DNA from: Spirochaetota bacterium
GTDB lineage: Bacteria; Spirochaetota; Brevinematia; DTOW01
DNA length: 40,139 bases
Direction: 5' to 3'
Assembly: GCA_025061835.1 (NCBI GenBank)
Contig: JANXAC010000014.1
Location: 1 to 40,139 of the forward strand
Shown: positions 10,291 to 18,329 of the stretch, one piece after another
Layout of the letters: each line of letters opens with the position of its first letter
Position numbering within the stretch: the stretch's first letter is position 1
The notes under the pieces: model-generated
Database searches by the model: none
Seen by the model: the letters and a program-made list of their open reading frames with translations, nothing else
What the model was told of the DNA's origin: nothing
Program-made: the position numbers and the translations under genes

Positions 10291-10771
10291 TCTCAATCAT
10301 CCTAGAGTGAGGAAAATCAGGATTTTCTGTGTTCTGATACCACCAAGGTGATTACTAACACTGGTCAGAAGACTTATTGTAAATTATTTCTACATTTTAT
10401 CTTACCTCCACAGATAACTCCAACTGTATTTAGTAATCTTGAAGTTCTCTTGAAAATTTTGCAGCTGTTGGAAGGTAATAAACGATGTGTTATAGATAAT
10501 AGAACTTATGAACTACCAGATTAAAGATGGTATCTTAAACTTGTTCTTACTAACTTTACTGGATTAAATCCGATTAAGGTTCTTATGATAGTTTCCTAAC
10601 TGCTAGGAAAGTGATGGATAGCAAGACCTATAAAATACACTTAGTAGAACTATTGGATTAAAAATACTAACATATTCGCAAATTTCGGACTTCACTAAAT
10701 TAAATTTATTGTGATTGTATTTGAGTTAGTAGTTAGTATTGCGTTATAATCAAAGGTCAGAGGGGAAGTGT
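10291..10771. other. Non-coding gap between tgt and trpB with inverted repeats
   Basis: This 481-base gap contains no open reading frame with a plausible ribosome binding site. It holds a near-perfect dyad, GAAAATC-AG-GATTTTC at 10312-10327 (21 bases after the tgt stop), and a 7-pair hairpin, TTTCCTA-ACTGC-TAGGAAA at 10592-10610. Neither is followed by a T-run, so neither is a classical terminator. The last 50 bases carry the trpB promoter. Confidence 0.5.
10721..10750 (+). promoter_or_regulatory. trpB promoter
   Basis: TTGAGT at 10721-10726 and TATAAT at 10745-10750 are separated by 18 bases. Transcription would begin near 10757, giving a leader of about 15 bases that contains the ribosome binding site AGGGGAAG (10761-10768). 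The leader is too short for an attenuator. Confidence 0.6.
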
Positions 10772-12118
10772 ATGAATAGGTTAATTTTACCCCAAAGAGA
10801 TATTCCTAAATCTTGGTATAACATTCTTGCTGACTTACCAGAACCGTTAGACCCACCTTTAAACCCTGTGACTAAGAAGCCAGTATCTCCATCGGACCTT
10901 GAGGTGATATTCCCTCCGCAGCTAATAGAACAAGAAGTGTCTTCTAAAAGGTGGATAGATATTCCTGAAGAAGTTCTCAAAAAGTATCTGATGTGGCGAC
11001 CTACTCCCTTGCATAGAGCGTATAACTTGGAGAGATATTTGGAAACACCTGCGATAATACTTTACAAGAACGAGTCTGTCTCACCACCAGGCTCTCACAA
11101 ACCTAACACTGCGATACCTCAAGCATACTACAACAGCATTTCAGGTGTAAAGCGTCTAACTACCGAGACAGGTGCGGGTCAGTGGGGCAGTTCTCTAGCA
11201 TTTGCTGGCTCGCTTTTCGGATTAGAAATAATAGTTTATATGGTTAAGGTAAGCTACAATAGCAAACCCTACAGAAGAGTCCTTATGGAGACATGGGGTG
11301 CCAAGGTTCTTGCTAGCCCATCTGAAAGGACAAACTTTGGTAGAAAGGTTCTGTCCGAAGATCCAGAGAACCCAGGTAGCCTAGGTATAGCAATAAGTGA
11401 AGCAATAGAAGAAGCCGTAGGTGATAAGAGTACTAACTATTCCCTTGGTAGTGTTCTAAACCATGTTCTTCTCCATCAAACCATAATAGGTCTTGAAGCG
11501 AAAGAACAACTCAAGAGAGAGGGATTGTATCCTGACATTATTATCGGTTGCATAGGTGGGGGGTCAAACTTCTCTGGGCTTGCATTACCTTTCGTGTTTG
11601 ACAAGATAACGAAGAAGAAAAAAACTAGAATAATCGCAGTAGAACCTAAGTCTTGTCCTTCCGTTACTAGGGGTAAATACGCTTATGATTTTGGCGACAC
11701 TGCTGGTATGACGCCTCTTATTAAAATGCATACACTAGGTCATGAGTTTGTGCCACCTTCAATACACGCAGGAGGTCTTAGGTATCATGGTATGGCTCCG
11801 ATTGTTAGCAAGCTCTACGAGCTTGGGCTTATAGAGGCAAGAGCTTATAGTCAGAATGAAGTATTTGAGGCTGGAGTAATCTTTGCTAGAACAGAGGGTA
11901 TCCTCCCCGCACCTGAAACAACGCACGCAGTCAAAGCAGCGATAGACGAGGCAATACAAGCAAGGAAGGAAAACAAGAAGAAAGTTATACTATTTAATCT
12001 GTCAGGACACGGACATTTTGACTTAAAGGCTTACGATGACTACTTGAATAGAAACTTACCTGACCATGAACCTACCGACGATGAACTAATGGAAGGTTTT
12101 AGAAGCATTCCTTCTTGA
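10772..12118 (+). CDS. trpB: Tryptophan synthase beta chain, TrpB2 type, stand-alone
   Basis: The protein (448 residues from the chosen start) is a PLP enzyme of the TrpB2 branch, which condenses serine and indole to tryptophan. The PLP lysine lies in [11 protein letters not shown] (K110). The phosphate-binding loop is [12 protein letters not shown], and the [11 protein letters not shown] stretch and C-terminal NLSGHGHFD are typical of TrpB2. The length (about 450) also fits TrpB2 rather than TrpB1 (about 400). The ATG at 10772 follows AGGGGAAG. An ATG 33 bases upstream would start on the promoter's -10 box and is rejected. No trpA or other trp gene is nearby. TrpB2 enzymes often work without TrpA, scavenging indole or salvaging serine/indole. 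Other PLP lyases of the same fold are less likely. Confidence 0.93.
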   Translation: MNRLILPQRDIPKSWYNILADLPEPLDPPLNPVTKKPVSPSDLEVIFPPQLIEQEVSSKRWIDIPEEVLKKYLMWRPTPLHRAYNLERYLETPAIILYKNESVSPPGSHKPNTAIPQAYYNSISGVKRLTTETGAGQWGSSLAFAGSLFGLEIIVYMVKVSYNSKPYRRVLMETWGAKVLASPSERTNFGRKVLSEDPENPGSLGIAISEAIEEAVGDKSTNYSLGSVLNHVLLHQTIIGLEAKEQLKREGLYPDIIIGCIGGGSNFSGLALPFVFDKITKKKKTRIIAVEPKSCPSVTRGKYAYDFGDTAGMTPLIKMHTLGHEFVPPSIHAGGLRYHGMAPIVSKLYELGLIEARAYSQNEVFEAGVIFARTEGILPAPETTHAVKAAIDEAIQARKENKKKVILFNLSGHGHFDLKAYDDYLNRNLPDHEPTDDELMEGFRSIPS

Positions 12119-12122
12119 TATG

Positions 12123-12196
12123 AGCCGATGGTGGGACTCGAACCCACGACCTACTGATTACAAGTCAGTTGCTCTAGCCAGCTGAGCTACATCGGC
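12123..12196 (-). tRNA. tRNA-Thr (anticodon TGT)
   Basis: The minus strand folds into a full cloverleaf. The acceptor stem GCCGATG pairs with CATCGGC, the discriminator is T, the anticodon stem ACTGA/TCAGT encloses the loop CTTGTAA, and the T-loop reads GGTTCGAGTCC. CCA is not encoded. It lies five bases downstream of tRNA-Leu in the same transcript. Its 3' end is only four bases from the stop of the convergent trpB. Confidence 0.97.
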
Positions 12197-12201
12197 ATTT
12201 G

Positions 12202-12285
12202 TGCCGAGAGCGGGAGTTGAACCCGCACGCCCTTACGGGCACTACCCCCTCAAGGTAGCGTGTCTGCCAATTCCACCATCTCGGC
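12202..12285 (-). tRNA. tRNA-Leu (anticodon GAG)
   Basis: This is a class II tRNA of 84 bases on the minus strand. The acceptor stem GCCGAGA pairs with TCTCGGC, the anticodon stem CTACC/GGTAG encloses TTGAGGG, and the long variable arm has a GCCC...GGGC stem. CCA is not encoded. Its first base is also the last base of the rpoZ stop codon, so RNase P must cut exactly at the end of the rpoZ reading frame. Confidence 0.97.
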
Positions 12286-12497
12286 TAAATTTCTTCGTCT
12301 GTTTCAGATGATTTTGAAGTATCTATTATTTCAACTTCTTTGGTAAGGATATCGTATAATGCCTTGACTGCAGGTTTTGTATTAGTTCCAGATAAAATGT
12401 TCTTATTTACTATGTAAGCCGACCTTTTTGCAGCAGCAACTGCTAGCTCATAATGGTTTCCATCGTAATCTATTAGTTTCTCAAAAAAATCTTTCAT
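12285..12497 (-). CDS. rpoZ: RNA polymerase omega subunit
   Basis: The 70-residue protein fits the omega subunit, which stabilises beta-prime during RNA polymerase assembly. The core motif is recognisable: NHYELAVAAAKRSAYI followed by TKPAVKALYDILTKEVEI, matching the family pattern of 'rYeLvlvaakRAr.i' and 'kp..iAl.Ei...ki'. The acidic C-terminal tail (SSETDEEI) is common in omega. The ATG has no ribosome binding site, and TATA-rich sequence lies immediately upstream (a TATACA box six bases before the ATG and TATATAAAAT further up), so a very short or absent leader is possible. It heads a transcript with tRNA-Leu and tRNA-Thr and is divergent from secY. A less likely alternative is an unrelated small helical protein. 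Confidence 0.85.
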   Translation of the reverse strand: MKDFFEKLIDYDGNHYELAVAAAKRSAYIVNKNILSGTNTKPAVKALYDILTKEVEIIDTSKSSETDEEI

Positions 12498-12671
12498 AGG
12501 CTTGTATAAAAATTTTATATAAAATTTTAGTTTGTTTTCAAGTTGAGATAGTGTATAAAATTCTAAATCTTGCTGTAAACAGAGAAAACCAGAACTTATT
12601 AGAACCCCTTGAAATTTGAAAGAATTTTCAAAACACTTTTAGAATTCATTCAGACCTATTTTGGAGTGATT

Positions 12672-14030
12672 ATGATACAAGCATTTTTAAACATATTCAA
12701 AGTGGAGTCTCTTAGAAACAGAGTGCTATTTACTTTGTTCATACTTATAGTTTTTAGGATAGGGACTACCATTCCTGTGCCAGGGGTAGATTACTCAGTG
12801 TTATCGTTGTACTATGAAAGGTTTGGACAAGGCAATCTCGGAATACTTGAGTTTTTTAACTTATTCGCTGGTGGTGCGCTAGCAAACATAAGTATATTCG
12901 CCCTTGGTGTAATGCCATATATAAGCTCACTCATTATTATACAATTACTTGTGTATGTTATACCAACTCTTGAGAAGATTTCAAAAGAACCTGACGGAAG
13001 AAGAAAGATAATGCAATATGCTAGGATAGGGACAATACCTTTAGCGATAGTTGAGTCTTGGGGGTTGAGTATATACTTTGTCAGAGGACTAAAATCTGAG
13101 ATATTTGCAAGGACAGGTTTATCTCTATATCCTGACACTTTTCTGTTCTATCTGAGCTTTATAGTAACTGTTACTGCTGGAACTATGTTCCTCATATGGA
13201 TGGGAGAACAAATAACGGAGAGAGGAATAGGTAACGGAATATCATTAATCATTATGGCAGGTATAGTTGCAAGAATACCTGAATCTATATATAACCTGTT
13301 TAGGCAACTTCAAGCATCTGGAACGGTAGAGATAACTATGATAATAGTTGTCCTATTATTCCTAGGAGTTATTATATTTGTGGTTTGGTTTGAGCAATCG
13401 CTTAGAAAGATACCTGTTAGTTATGCCAAAAGAGTTGTAGGAAGAAAAGTCTATGGAGGTCAGAGCACCTATATACCATTTAAGCTTAATCCTGCTGGTG
13501 TAGTTGCTATAATATTTGCGTCTGCAGTTATGACATTCCCTCAGCAGGTTCTTACCTTCTTTGGAGGAAGTGATCTACCGATAGTAAGAACAATTGCAGC
13601 ATGGTTGTCCTTTGAAGGATGGTTATATATAGTGCTTTATATGTTGCTAGTTATTTTCTTTTCATACTTTTACACATTCATTCAGTTTAATCCTCAGGAG
13701 CTTGCTGAAACTCTCCAAAAGAATGGAGGTTTCATTCCCGGTATAAGAGCTGGGGAGCCTACTCACAGATTTCTTAACGATACACTAAACAGAATACTCG
13801 TTCCCGGATCTATAATAGTAGGATTAATAGCGGTATTACCAAACATAATATACGGTTCTCTGAATGTTCCAACATATATAGCATATCTTATGGGAGGCAC
13901 ATCTCTCCTGATAATGGTAGGTGTAGCACTTGATACTCTTACCCAGATTGAGTCTCAACTCGTAGTTCATCATTATGATGGTTTCCTTAAGAAGGGAAGG
14001 ATAAGAGGCAGGGGGACAAGATATGTATAG
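12672..14030 (+). CDS. secY: Protein translocase subunit SecY
   Basis: The protein (452 residues from the chosen start) is the channel subunit of the SecYEG translocon in the inner membrane. The N-terminus MIQAFLNIFKVESLRNRVLFTL and the plug-region IGTTIPVPGVDY are diagnostic. Ten hydrophobic segments can be traced, and conserved stretches include GVMPYISSLIIIQLL, WMGEQITERGIGNGISLIIMAGI and NPQELAETLQKNGGFIPGIRAG. An in-frame TTG 63 bases earlier would add an atypical extension. The ATG at 12672 follows TTGGAG and gives the standard N-terminus. The gene is not next to ribosomal protein genes, adk or map, which is unusual for secY. It overlaps the following NADH dehydrogenase gene by eight bases. 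Confidence 0.97.
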   Translation: MIQAFLNIFKVESLRNRVLFTLFILIVFRIGTTIPVPGVDYSVLSLYYERFGQGNLGILEFFNLFAGGALANISIFALGVMPYISSLIIIQLLVYVIPTLEKISKEPDGRRKIMQYARIGTIPLAIVESWGLSIYFVRGLKSEIFARTGLSLYPDTFLFYLSFIVTVTAGTMFLIWMGEQITERGIGNGISLIIMAGIVARIPESIYNLFRQLQASGTVEITMIIVVLLFLGVIIFVVWFEQSLRKIPVSYAKRVVGRKVYGGQSTYIPFKLNPAGVVAIIFASAVMTFPQQVLTFFGGSDLPIVRTIAAWLSFEGWLYIVLYMLLVIFFSYFYTFIQFNPQELAETLQKNGGFIPGIRAGEPTHRFLNDTLNRILVPGSIIVGLIAVLPNIIYGSLNVPTYIAYLMGGTSLLIMVGVALDTLTQIESQLVVHHYDGFLKKGRIRGRGTRYV

Positions 14031-15189
14031 TATAGCAGTCCTAGGTGGAGGATATGCTGGAGTGAAACTAACCAAAGGACTTCTAGACTATTCCAAAAAT
14101 TCATCTGTTAAGTACAAGGTAGTACTTATTGATAGAAATGACTTTCAGTGTCTTTTACCTTCGCTGCCTGCGGCAATATCTAATCGACTTGAGAAAATAA
14201 TAATAAAATATGAGGAGGCCTTTGGTGGTTATAGTAACTTTGAGTTTGTTAAAGGTGAGATTGATTGGGTCAATTTTAGTAGTAAAACTGTTGTTCTTGC
14301 AGATGGTAGAGAAGTAAAATATGACCATGCAGTCTTATGTTTCGGAGTTCAGCCAACAGACTTTGGAATAGATGGGGTAAGACAGTATTCAATAATGTTC
14401 TGGAATGAGAAGGATCTTGAAAAATATATGTCAAAACTCAAAATGTTTATAGAACAAAATAAATCTCCTAAAATAGTAATAGTCGGTGCTGGTCCTGTTG
14501 GAGTAGAGGTTGCATCAGAAACGTATCATTATTTGAGGAGTAAAAAAATAATCCCAAACATAACCATAATAGAAGCCAAAGATAGATGCTTACCAACTCT
14601 ACCAGCTAACTTCGCTAAATCAATTGAAGATTACTTGACTAAAAGAAGTATAAATCTAGTATATAATTCTGCAGTTTGTAAAGTTGATGATAAAAAGGCT
14701 TATACGAGTGATAACAAAGAGATTGATTATGACATTCTACTTTGGTGTAGCGGTGTTTCTGCTAATAGAATATTAAAGCAGATGGAAGACAAAGCGGGAA
14801 TTAAATTTGAAAGGGGACCTCAGGGTAGGTTAATAGTAGATGAATTTCTTAGAGTCAAAAATTTCAAAGATGTATGGGCTGTAGGTGATACTGCTGTTCC
14901 AGAAAACCAGAATACTACCCCAATACCACTTGCTCAATTCGCAATTCAAATGGCAGAAGTGGCAAGCTTTAATATACCAAGAAGCCTTGAAGGAAAGGAA
15001 CTACAAAAATTACATCTTTCATTTAAGGGTATAGTAGTTCAAATGTCAAAATACTCTGCAGGAGCAATGCTCAAGTTCCCGTTTGAAATTACAATACCTC
15101 CTAGTATATTCGGAGTATTTCTAAGGAAATTTGTAGATTACAATTATATATTTTCAATAGGAGCTAAACCCCATAGATATCCTTTATAA
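14023..15189 (+). CDS. ndh: Type II NADH:quinone oxidoreductase (NDH-2) family protein
   Basis: The 388-residue FAD enzyme should pass electrons from NADH to quinone at the membrane surface without pumping protons. The N-terminal FAD fold reads VLGGGYAGVKL (6-16). The NADH-binding fold is IVIVGAGPVGVEVA (about 151-165), and the second FAD contact is VWAVGDTA (near 287). The family's end-of-chain amphipathic region is present (PPSIFGVFLRKF), although the C-terminus is short for classical Ndh (about 430). Sulfide:quinone reductase or another NAD(P)/FAD oxidoreductase are alternatives, but the paired cysteines of SQR are not obvious. The start overlaps the secY stop and sits behind GGGGG, so the two genes are translationally linked. 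The 3' end overlaps the next convergent gene by 26 bases. Confidence 0.85.
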   Translation: MYSIAVLGGGYAGVKLTKGLLDYSKNSSVKYKVVLIDRNDFQCLLPSLPAAISNRLEKIIIKYEEAFGGYSNFEFVKGEIDWVNFSSKTVVLADGREVKYDHAVLCFGVQPTDFGIDGVRQYSIMFWNEKDLEKYMSKLKMFIEQNKSPKIVIVGAGPVGVEVASETYHYLRSKKIIPNITIIEAKDRCLPTLPANFAKSIEDYLTKRSINLVYNSAVCKVDDKKAYTSDNKEIDYDILLWCSGVSANRILKQMEDKAGIKFERGPQGRLIVDEFLRVKNFKDVWAVGDTAVPENQNTTPIPLAQFAIQMAEVASFNIPRSLEGKELQKLHLSFKGIVVQMSKYSAGAMLKFPFEITIPPSIFGVFLRKFVDYNYIFSIGAKPHRYPL

Positions 15190-16903
15190 ATTGCGGAACA
15201 TTTATATCTATTGAGATAACCTGATTGTAGTGTTTTTCTACAGCATTTTTTAGATCCTGGTAATCTTCAGTAATCTTTAATATAATATTTTGGATTTCTT
15301 CAAGAGATTTTAACATTTCATCAAAATTTCTTACACTCCTGCTTGAAATGGATTTTATGTTATTCAAAATACTTATAAGATATTCAACCTGACTCTTAAT
15401 CTTGGAGGGGTGTGTCTGATATTCTTCAATTGCTTTTTGAACTATTCTTACGTTATGGCTAATCTTTCTTATCACCTCGTAAAATCTTTTTAATTCATTT
15501 ACTATCCCCTCTGTTTTGACAATAATGATTTTTATATCTCTATCTATTGATACCTTGTCTTCGTCTATGAATATGTTATTAACAGCTGATTGTAGATCTA
15601 GGAATAATCTATCTATCTTTTGAGATATGACTGATAGTTTTTCCTTGCTTTGCTTTTCGGATGCAATCTTTCTAATCTCAACATCAAACGATACCCTAAC
15701 AGAATTTATCTTAGTGGATATCCTCCTTATATCTCTTACTGTATTGTTGAATGAGGAGAAGTAATCCAATATCTCTGGTAAGTCATTTGAAATGGATTTT
15801 AAAACATCGTTAGCTTTTGAAATATTCTTTGTGGAGTCTAAAATAGCCTTTACGATTTCATCTATCTCACGAACTATAATATTTATCTGTGGTAGATTTG
15901 AGTTACTATCGTTGTTTATTTTTACCAGTGATGCAATAACTGATTCCAAGATACTGACAGAAGTACTGATTGTATTATCAGCTGATTTGATGATATTCTG
16001 TATAGTTTTTATACTATCTATATCATTTTCAACATACATAAGTAATTTGTTGAGTTCAGATATGTTTTTGTTAATATGAGAAACTACCTTTTCAGCATCC
16101 TCAGACAATTCATTAATTTTATTTTTGATCTGGTCAATAATCTTAATGATGCTTATTGATGATGAGTACTGATCAGACACAATCCTTTCTAAGTTTGATT
16201 GGATTCTGTAAAATTCTTCTGATATTATTTCATCTCGTCTATTTTGACTTAGATTTAGAAGGTCATTAACTATACCGAAATCGTGATACAAGTTCCCATA
16301 AAATTTGAGTAGTGATATGAAAAAAATTAAACTGGAAAAGGTAGAAAACAATACTCTATCTGCTAATGAGAAGTATGGTATAAATGTCATAGCCACTATA
16401 ATAATTAGAATACTAGATGTGAATATTATTGATGATATAAGTATCTGCCTAGACATATTTTTTCTGATTCTGGCTACATCTAGGAAAAAAGGAACGAGGG
16501 CAGAGAATAATCCAAGGTCAAACAAAGATGACAACACAGATGTTATTAAAAGTAGGTCTGTCTTAACTAATACTGTGTCGTTAAATATACCCAAAATTAG
16601 TAAATACAAAAATATTATAGTTAGATTAAAAACAGGACTTGAGATGGAAATAATGTTGAAGGTTAAGGAAGCTTTGAAGTTCCTTGTAATAATATTATAT
16701 AGCACTACCAAGAATACGAATTTAGTTATAGGAACTGTTATGGTTATTATCCCTATTGAGATATAGAAAAATGAGCTAGTTAGTTCATTGATAAATATCC
16801 TTATAAAGATCAGTATTGTAAATAGAGATGATATTAAGACTTGGACTAGGAATATGGAGTAAAACTTGTCTATGGATAACTTACTATCTTCCATATCACT
16901 CAT
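15164..16903 (-). CDS. Six-helix membrane protein with long coiled-coil domain, receptor-like
   Basis: The 579-residue protein has about six hydrophobic helices in the first 210 residues, followed by about 360 residues of helical, heptad-like sequence rich in I, L, S, N and D. The layout resembles a methyl-accepting chemotaxis receptor with a multi-helix membrane domain. However, the highly conserved hairpin tip of such receptors (E..A.QTNLLALNAAIEAARAG) is absent, so it may be a degenerate relative or an unrelated scaffold. A second ATG three codons in (16894) follows GAGTGAT and may be the real start. It is monocistronic and preceded by a 541-base gap. No chemotaxis gene is nearby. The function is not recognised. 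Confidence 0.75.
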   Translation of the reverse strand: MSDMEDSKLSIDKFYSIFLVQVLISSLFTILIFIRIFINELTSSFFYISIGIITITVPITKFVFLVVLYNIITRNFKASLTFNIISISSPVFNLTIIFLYLLILGIFNDTVLVKTDLLLITSVLSSLFDLGLFSALVPFFLDVARIRKNMSRQILISSIIFTSSILIIIVAMTFIPYFSLADRVLFSTFSSLIFFISLLKFYGNLYHDFGIVNDLLNLSQNRRDEIISEEFYRIQSNLERIVSDQYSSSISIIKIIDQIKNKINELSEDAEKVVSHINKNISELNKLLMYVENDIDSIKTIQNIIKSADNTISTSVSILESVIASLVKINNDSNSNLPQINIIVREIDEIVKAILDSTKNISKANDVLKSISNDLPEILDYFSSFNNTVRDIRRISTKINSVRVSFDVEIRKIASEKQSKEKLSVISQKIDRLFLDLQSAVNNIFIDEDKVSIDRDIKIIIVKTEGIVNELKRFYEVIRKISHNVRIVQKAIEEYQTHPSKIKSQVEYLISILNNIKSISSRSVRNFDEMLKSLEEIQNIILKITEDYQDLKNAVEKHYNQVISIDINVPQFIKDIYGV

Positions 16904-17150
16904 AATAATTATGGTAAAACTCTTTTTTCAAGAAAAAACAGTAAAGCTTTTAGTTGGATAAAACTTCTAATACTAACAGTCTGTTAATTAATAAACATCG
17001 CAGAACATCTAGTTGGAGTGGTAACAGAGTCAAATTTTAATCATACCTGTTAAGAATTAATTTACCCAGTTCTGAAAGGGATTGCAGTAAAAGAAGAAAC
17101 TAGCCTAATTTTCTAGACTTTATTAAGAGAATGTTTGTTAACACTCAAAA

Positions 17151-17166
17151 CCATATCCAGATATGG
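17151..17166. promoter_or_regulatory. 16-base palindrome upstream of the candidate 6S RNA
   Basis: CCATATC-CA-GATATGG is a perfect 7+7 dyad. It lies about 40 bases upstream of the -35 box at 17207, in a region with no reading frame. It could be an operator. It could also be chance in AT-rich DNA. The rest of 16904-17206 shows nothing I can name. Confidence 0.25.
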
Positions 17167-17206
17167 ATATTATATTTGATAAAGATTATTATCTATGGTT
17201 GTTAGA

Positions 17207-17236
17207 TTGTGAGATAATTTAAGTATTAGTTAAAAT
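17207..17236 (+). promoter_or_regulatory. Promoter of the candidate 6S RNA
   Basis: TTGTGA (17207-17212) and TAAAAT (17231-17236) are 18 bases apart. The predicted start is near 17243, a few bases before the closing helix of the RNA that begins at 17253. The same TTGTGA -35 box is seen before gpmA. Confidence 0.5.
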
Positions 17237-17250
17237 AATTATACAACTAC

Positions 17251-17420
17251 AACCTACGATAGAGGAGAAAGGGGATTGCAAAATGGGGCCTTCGTATGAA
17301 GGTTTTAGGGACTATATTGGGATACCGATTATCTATAATGTTGTGGGTATCACCTGCGTCCCTATGGTTTGAGAGATTGGGCCTATGCCAGCAATCTTAC
17401 CGACCTCTATCGTGGGGAAC
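17251..17420 (+). ncRNA. Rod-like structured RNA, candidate 6S RNA
   Basis: A long nested hairpin is directly readable. The closing helix pairs 17253-17265 with 17404-17416 (13 pairs, one G-U). A second helix pairs GATTGC 17274-17279 with 17391-17396. The apical arm pairs TAGGGAC 17306-17312 with 17358-17364, then GATACC 17321-17326 with GGTATC 17346-17351. Between the second helix and the apical arm is a large bubble, with a perfect hairpin on its 5' side (CCTTC-GTAT-GAAGG, 17289-17302) and a small one on its 3' side (near 17379-17390). Closing stem, central bubble and apical arm over about 165 bases match the architecture of 6S RNA, which mimics an open promoter and binds RNA polymerase. 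G-U pairs favour the plus strand. It could instead be a cis-acting leader of the bactofilin gene 25 bases downstream. Confidence 0.6.
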
Positions 17421-17444
17421 TAATAATTCTCTGGAGGGTAGTTT

Positions 17445-17882
17445 ATGCCACCAAAACAAGAAGGGCTTATAAATAGCATCATAGGTGAAGGATCAGTGTT
17501 TCAAGGGAAGTTCTATGTCAATGGTTCAATACAGATAGATGGTAAATTTGAAGGAGAAATATCAACAAACGATCAAATATTGATAGGAGAGACTGGTAAG
17601 GTAAAAACCGATGTATTGAGAGCTAAGAGTGTTGTAGTCTCTGGCGTTGTAATAGGAGGAATAGAATCTCAGGAGTCTGTCAAACTGACAGAAACTGGAA
17701 GGGTTCTAGGGAATATAATCACACCTCAACTTGAAGTAAAACCTGGAGTTATACTCAAAGGAGAAGTTATAATAACTGCAGGTCAGAAGAAGGATGTTGA
17801 TAAGATACTTGAAGATGCTTACAACTCAGGCCCCTCAATACCTCAAATGATGAAAGAAACAGAAAAAAAGTTTGAACTATAA
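17445..17882 (+). CDS. Bactofilin family cytoskeletal protein
   Basis: The 145-residue protein has the bactofilin (DUF583) core at residues about 8-115: a run of short beta-strand repeats rich in G, V and I (GSIQIDGKFEGEIS, LIGETGKVKTDV, VVVSGVVIGGIES, VKLTETGRVLGNI, LEVKPGVILKGEV). These stack into a right-handed beta helix. The N-terminus is short, and the charged C-terminal tail (residues 116-145) is presumably disordered. Bactofilins polymerise without nucleotide and help determine cell shape, stalk or polar organisation. A ribosome binding site, GGAGGG, precedes the ATG. The gene lies directly behind the candidate 6S RNA and may share its transcript. The stop is only two bases from the convergent tRNA-Ala. 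Confidence 0.93.
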   Translation: MPPKQEGLINSIIGEGSVFQGKFYVNGSIQIDGKFEGEISTNDQILIGETGKVKTDVLRAKSVVVSGVVIGGIESQESVKLTETGRVLGNIITPQLEVKPGVILKGEVIITAGQKKDVDKILEDAYNSGPSIPQMMKETEKKFEL

Positions 17883-17884
17883 TT

Positions 17885-17957
<73 letters not shown>

Positions 17958-17988
17958 ATTTATAGGTATATTTTAAATGACATTCTTT

Positions 17989-18018
17989 TTGAATTTAAAG
18001 TTTGATGAATTTTATAAT
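17989..18018 (+). promoter_or_regulatory. Promoter of the small-protein/hslU/HAD operon
   Basis: TTGAAT (17989-17994) and a perfect TATAAT (18013-18018) are separated by 18 bases. The start point would be near 18025, giving a leader of only about ten bases. Confidence 0.5.
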
Positions 18019-18032
18019 TGATTTGAGGTAAG

Positions 18033-18329
18033 ATGATGGACAATTCTAGAGTCTTGGCGATCCGTGATCTTGTTGTATCATCTTTTGCTCCAGACTTCAT
18101 ATCTTATGAATATCCTTATTGGTATTTTGAAGGTACTTGCTCTAAAGATAGAGATATAATTATGGAGATTCTTGAGATTATACCAGACATAACTATAGAT
18201 GGATTCTCTCTCAAAAAGATATCACAATTTTCATATAAATACTCCGTCAAGTTTTCTTTTGATGACGATAAAGAATCGTTTAGTGAGGTGTTTAATTCCC
18301 AAGATGATTTTGAAGAAGGAGATCAGTAA
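18033..18329 (+). CDS. Small protein of unknown function upstream of hslU
   Basis: I do not recognise this 98-residue protein. It is rich in aromatic residues in the middle (FISYEYPYWYFEGTC) and ends in an acidic tail (DDDKESFSEVFNSQDDFEEGDQ). It has no signal peptide or membrane segment and a single cysteine in the middle. Two ATG codons in tandem (18033 and 18036) follow GAGG; the second is slightly better spaced. The stop codon overlaps the hslU start (TAATG), so translation is coupled. The position is the one usually occupied by hslV, but the length, the N-terminus (no catalytic threonine after Met) and the sequence do not resemble HslV. A role with HslU is possible but unproven. Confidence 0.7.
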   Translation: MMDNSRVLAIRDLVVSSFAPDFISYEYPYWYFEGTCSKDRDIIMEILEIIPDITIDGFSLKKISQFSYKYSVKFSFDDDKESFSEVFNSQDDFEEGDQ

